Shown: positions 29,150-32,886 of the stretch, one piece after another
Position numbering within the stretch: position 1 is the stretch's first letter
Layout: the number at the start of each line of letters is the position of its first letter
Origin: an uncultured Prevotella sp.
GTDB lineage: Bacteria; Bacteroidota; Bacteroidia; Bacteroidales; Bacteroidaceae
Assembly (NCBI GenBank): GCA_945830055.1
Contig: CALZXH010000021.1
Coordinates: forward strand, 1-32,886
DNA length: 32,886 nt
Reading direction: 5' to 3'
Made by a program: the position numbers and the translations under genes
Notes under the pieces: generated by a model
Database searches by the model: none
Told to the model about the DNA's origin: nothing
What the model saw: the letters and a program-made list of their open reading frames with translations, nothing else

Positions 29150-30829
29150 ATGCAGTACGCAAAATTTCTCTTCTTGTCAGCTACCGCAGCTTTGGTGCTG
29201 ACATCATGCTCAGGCAAACTGGGCGCCCTTTCCGCTGATAACTTCAAGGTTACTCCTAACCCGCTGGAGGCTCATCAGGGCAAAGTGCAGGCCACTATCA
29301 ATGGCATGTTCCCGGAAAAATACATGAACAAAAAGGCAGTGGTGACCGTGACACCCGAGTTGCGTTATGGCAATGGTCAGGTGGCAAAAGGTAGCAGTGC
29401 TACTTTCCAGGGCGAAAAGGTAGTGGATAACAATCAGACTATCTCTTATCAGGTAGGTGGAAACTACAGCATGAAGTCCACTTTTGACTATGTGCCTGAC
29501 ATGCAAAAGAGCGAGCTTTATCTTACTTTCGATGCCAAGGTAGGCAAGAAGACAGTGAGTGTGCCCGACGTGAAAGTGGCAGACGGTGTGATTGCCACCT
29601 CAGAACTTTACAAGAAGACTGTGGCAGCTGCCGCACCTTGTATCTCTCCCGATGCTTTCCAGCGCGTGACTAAAGAGAAGTATGAGGCAAATATCAAGTT
29701 CCTTATCCAGCAGGCTAATCTGAGAAAGAGTGAACTGAAGAACAACTCTGTTACCGAGTTCGTGAACCTGTTGCAGCGTATCAGCAAAGACCAGGAGGGC
29801 CTTAACGTGAACAATGTGGAGGTTTCTGCTTATGCTTCACCCGACGGTGGTTTCAAACTTAACGACAAACTGGCAAACCAGCGTCAGCAGGTATCTGAGA
29901 AGTATGTGAACCAGCAGCTCAAGAAAGCAAAGTTGGAGACTCCGGTAGATGCTAAATACACAGCACAGGACTGGGAGGGCTTCCAGCAGTTGGTAAGCGC
30001 TTCCAATATCCAAGACAAAGATGTGATCTTGCGTGTCCTCTCTATGTACAAGGATCCCGAGGAGCGTGAGCAGCAGATCAAGAACATGAGTGCCGGCTTC
30101 CGTGAATTGGCTGAGGGCATTTTGCCCGAGTTGCGTCGTGCCCGTCTTACTATCAACTATGAGGTGATTGGTCGTGACGATGCCCAGATTGAGAGCCAGC
30201 TCAAGGAGGATGCTTCCAAGCTGAGTGTGGAGGAGATGCTCTATGCTGCCACATTGGCAAACAGTGCAGCAGAGAAAGAGGCTGTTTACAAGAAGACTAC
30301 AGAGGTTTATCCTAATGATGCACGTGCTTACAACAATGTGGCTGTGCAGGAATATGCCAAAGGTAACTATGCAGAGGCTGCCAAGTATGTACAGAAGGCT
30401 CTGCAGGTAGATCCCAAGAATGCTGAGGCCAATGCCAACAAGGGCTTGCTGGCACTGCAGCAGGGCGACCTGAATACTGCCGAGACTTATGTGGCCAAAG
30501 CAGCTGGTGCCAAAGGCTTGTCTGAGGTTCTTGGCAATCTGCACCTGGCACAGGGCAACTACTCATTGGCAGAGCAGGATTTCAACAAGGTGAATTCCAA
30601 TAGCGCTGCATTGGCACAGATCCTCAACAAGAACTATCAGGCTGCTACCACCACTTTGAACAATGTGGCAAATCCTGATGCAATGACCGACTATCTCAAG
30701 GCTATCCTCAACGCTCGTCAGGGCAACAACTCAGCCGCTGCTACTGCTCTGCGTGCTGCCGTTGCCAAGGATGCAAGTCTGGCTACTTATGCTGCCAACG
30801 ACTTGGAGCTGATGAATGTGGCAAAATAA
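29150..30829 (+). CDS. Outer-membrane-type lipoprotein with OmpA-like segment and C-terminal TPRs
   Basis: Lipobox ALVLTSCSG; VEVSAYASPDGGFKLNDKLANQRQQV resembles OmpA-family domains; TPR repeats (ARAYNNVAVQEYAKGNYAEAAKYVQKALQVDPKNAEANANKGLLALQQGD). Confidence 0.8.
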   Translation: MQYAKFLFLSATAALVLTSCSGKLGALSADNFKVTPNPLEAHQGKVQATINGMFPEKYMNKKAVVTVTPELRYGNGQVAKGSSATFQGEKVVDNNQTISYQVGGNYSMKSTFDYVPDMQKSELYLTFDAKVGKKTVSVPDVKVADGVIATSELYKKTVAAAAPCISPDAFQRVTKEKYEANIKFLIQQANLRKSELKNNSVTEFVNLLQRISKDQEGLNVNNVEVSAYASPDGGFKLNDKLANQRQQVSEKYVNQQLKKAKLETPVDAKYTAQDWEGFQQLVSASNIQDKDVILRVLSMYKDPEEREQQIKNMSAGFRELAEGILPELRRARLTINYEVIGRDDAQIESQLKEDASKLSVEEMLYAATLANSAAEKEAVYKKTTEVYPNDARAYNNVAVQEYAKGNYAEAAKYVQKALQVDPKNAEANANKGLLALQQGDLNTAETYVAKAAGAKGLSEVLGNLHLAQGNYSLAEQDFNKVNSNSAALAQILNKNYQAATTTLNNVANPDAMTDYLKAILNARQGNNSAAATALRAAVAKDASLATYAANDLELMNVAK

Positions 30830-30852
30830 AAACAGATGAAGTTGCAATACGC

Positions 30853-31983
30853 ATGAAGTCTTGTAACAACCTGAAAAAGATGATAAGCACCCCTATTGCC
30901 CAAGCAATGGGGTGCTTTGTTTTTTGTATCTTCTTCCTTTGTTCTTGTTCAGAGAACGATGGGAGATTCAGAATCACGGGGCAGTTCAAACACCTCAATC
31001 AGGCGCAGTTCTATGTCTATTCTGAGGGTGCTGCCATGAATGGGATTGATACCATCAAGGTACAGAGCGGGCGCTTTACCTATGAGAAAGAGGTAAGAAC
31101 ACCGCAGACGATGATTCTCATATTTCCCAACTTTACCGAACAACCTGTGTTTGTAGTGCCGGGAAAGGAAATCACCATGGTGGGAGATGCCTCACATCTG
31201 AAGGAAATGGAGATAAAGGGTACGGAAGAGAATGAACTGATGACCGCTTTTCGCTTGCATGCTAACACATTGACACCTCCAGAGACCAACGAAGCGGTGA
31301 AGCGGTTTGTGAATGAGCATCCCACGTCACCGGTGTCCCTCTACCTCATTCGGAAATATTTTATCAATACTCTGCCCTCTGACTATGCCACTGCTATCCT
31401 GCTACTGAAAAAGATGAAGGGTGAGCTTGATGCCTGCCGAAAGCAACTGGCGTCTGAGAAGAAAGAAGACTTGTCTGTTACCACATTGAGTACGGCTGTC
31501 AATGAACTGCTGCCTAAAATCACCGGGCTGAAATCCTTGGCAAAAGGCACACTGCTGCCTTCTTTCGGTGTCAAGGATATTAACGGAAACAGGGTCAATA
31601 ATGTCTCAATGACAAACAAGGTGAGCATTATCAGCGTCTGGGCATCGTGGTATTACTCCAGTGAACAGGTGCAGCGCAAGCTGCGCTATCTCAAACGTGA
31701 ATACGGCGACCGCCTTTATCTGCTCAGCGTGTGCATTGATGCCAACGACAAGGAGTGCAGGCGCTTTGCTGCTACCGATACGTTGAAATGGGCGCATGTG
31801 TGTACGGGAGAGATGTGGGAAACGCCCCTGCTTCAAATCATGGGACTGCAGACAGTGACCAGCAATATTGTGCTTGACTCCAACGGCAAGGTGGTGGCTA
31901 CCAACCTGAACGAAAAGAATCTGGAGGGTACGGTAAAACGGTTGTTGGAAACAAACAAAGACAAAAATACAGTCAAGAAATAA
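30853..31983 (+). CDS. TlpA/thioredoxin-fold lipoprotein (DUF4369-like N-terminus) lacking CXXC
   Basis: Lipoprotein signal [19 protein letters not shown] (in-frame ATG at 30907 may be the true start); [41 protein letters not shown] aligns with the TlpA active-site region. Confidence 0.8.
   Translation: MKSCNNLKKMISTPIAQAMGCFVFCIFFLCSCSENDGRFRITGQFKHLNQAQFYVYSEGAAMNGIDTIKVQSGRFTYEKEVRTPQTMILIFPNFTEQPVFVVPGKEITMVGDASHLKEMEIKGTEENELMTAFRLHANTLTPPETNEAVKRFVNEHPTSPVSLYLIRKYFINTLPSDYATAILLLKKMKGELDACRKQLASEKKEDLSVTTLSTAVNELLPKITGLKSLAKGTLLPSFGVKDINGNRVNNVSMTNKVSIISVWASWYYSSEQVQRKLRYLKREYGDRLYLLSVCIDANDKECRRFAATDTLKWAHVCTGEMWETPLLQIMGLQTVTSNIVLDSNGKVVATNLNEKNLEGTVKRLLETNKDKNTVKK
30885..30925 (+). 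terminator. Intrinsic terminator overlapping the start of the downstream lipoprotein gene
   Basis: AAGCACCCC(T)ATTGC-CCAA-GCAATGGGGTGCTT followed by TGTTTTTTG. Confidence 0.75.
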
Positions 31984-31993
31984 CAATTGGAAT

Positions 31994-32886
31994 ATGATTT
32001 CACGTACCTTTACTGCCGCTATGCAGGGACTGGAGGCCACAACCGTTTCTGTGGAGGTATGTTTCGCAAGAGGCATACAGTTCCATCTGTCCGGATTGGG
32101 AGATACGTCGGTGAAAGAGAGCAAGGACCGTATTGTAGCGGCTTTAGATAATTCCGGTTTCAAATTCCCCATGATGGATATTACGGTGAATATGGCACCT
32201 GCCGATATCCGCAAGGAGGGAACGGGTTATGACCTGCCCATCGCAGTGGCTATACTGGCGGCAAATGACAAGGTACGTTGTGCTGACCTGCACCGAATCA
32301 TGATGATTGGAGAATTGGGTCTCGACGGCAGATTGCAGCCGGTGCGTGGCATACTGCCAGTGGCTATCAAGGCGCGGGCAGAGAAGTTCAAGGCGCTTAT
32401 TGTACCCGAGCAGAATCTCCGTGAGGCTGCTGTGGTCAACAACATCGATGTGTATGGTATGGACTCGTTGGCAGATGTGGTGAGGTTCCTCAACGGTGAG
32501 GGAACCTATCAGCCTACCGTCAATGATACTCGCAAGGAGTTTTACGAGCAGCAAGTGCATTTTGATAACGACTTTGCTGATGTGCGCGGACAGGAGAATG
32601 TGAAGCGTGCCATAGAGGTGGCAGCCGCCGGTGGTCATAACCTGATTATGATAGGTCCTCCGGGTAGTGGCAAGTCGATGATGGCAAAGCGCATCCCTTC
32701 CATCCTGCCACCACTCACTTTGTCAGAGAGTCTGGAGACAACGCAGATACACAGCGTGGCGGGCAAGTTGAGCAAGAATACCTCACTCATCACCCAGCGC
32801 CCCTTCCGTTCTCCCCATCATACTATCTCGCCTGTTGCCTTGGTGGGCGGAGGCAATAATCCCCAGCCGGGAGAAATTTCTTTGGC
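31994..32886 (+). CDS. ComM/YifB-family Mg-chelatase-like AAA+ ATPase, 3'-truncated by window end
   Basis: Open frame to window edge: [47 protein letters not shown]...[11 protein letters not shown]...[29 protein letters not shown]...[19 protein letters not shown]. Confidence 0.95.
   Translation, partial: MISRTFTAAMQGLEATTVSVEVCFARGIQFHLSGLGDTSVKESKDRIVAALDNSGFKFPMMDITVNMAPADIRKEGTGYDLPIAVAILAANDKVRCADLHRIMMIGELGLDGRLQPVRGILPVAIKARAEKFKALIVPEQNLREAAVVNNIDVYGMDSLADVVRFLNGEGTYQPTVNDTRKEFYEQQVHFDNDFADVRGQENVKRAIEVAAAGGHNLIMIGPPGSGKSMMAKRIPSILPPLTLSESLETTQIHSVAGKLSKNTSLITQRPFRSPHHTISPVALVGGGNNPQPGEISL

Overview
The window looks like a Bacteroidota (Bacteroidales, probably Prevotellaceae-like) chromosome segment, judged from protein families and TAnnTTTG-type -7 promoter boxes. 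Nearly all supported genes are on the + strand. It opens with the conserved rplK(partial)-rplA-rplJ-rplL-rpoB-rpoC cluster. An accessory block of about 18 kb follows: a secreted YhcH/YjgK/YiaL (DUF386)-like protein, an 854-bp non-coding gap, a SusC/SusD pair, an unrecognised secreted protein made of two near-identical repeats, and a large bifunctional pectinesterase/pectate-lyase-like protein, which together suggest a pectin utilisation locus. Next come a TolC/HlyD/MFS efflux operon and an AraC-type regulator. The segment ends with a DUF3467-like protein, a TPR/OmpA-like lipoprotein, a thioredoxin-fold lipoprotein lacking the CXXC motif, and a truncated ComM/YifB gene. The most striking non-coding signal is a 94-nt element at 11257-11350. 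It has an 8-bp closing stem enclosing two 10-bp hairpins of different sequence but identical geometry, with 16-nt loops and an exact 21-nt repeat of TGAACGATCGT. It resembles a designed three-way-junction or cruciform repeat. The second most striking signal is the internal duplication at 17.5-18.9 kb, with a 331-bp core differing at only 3 positions. I saw no tRNA, rRNA, CRISPR array or intact transposase. All family calls are from reading the translations; no searches were run.
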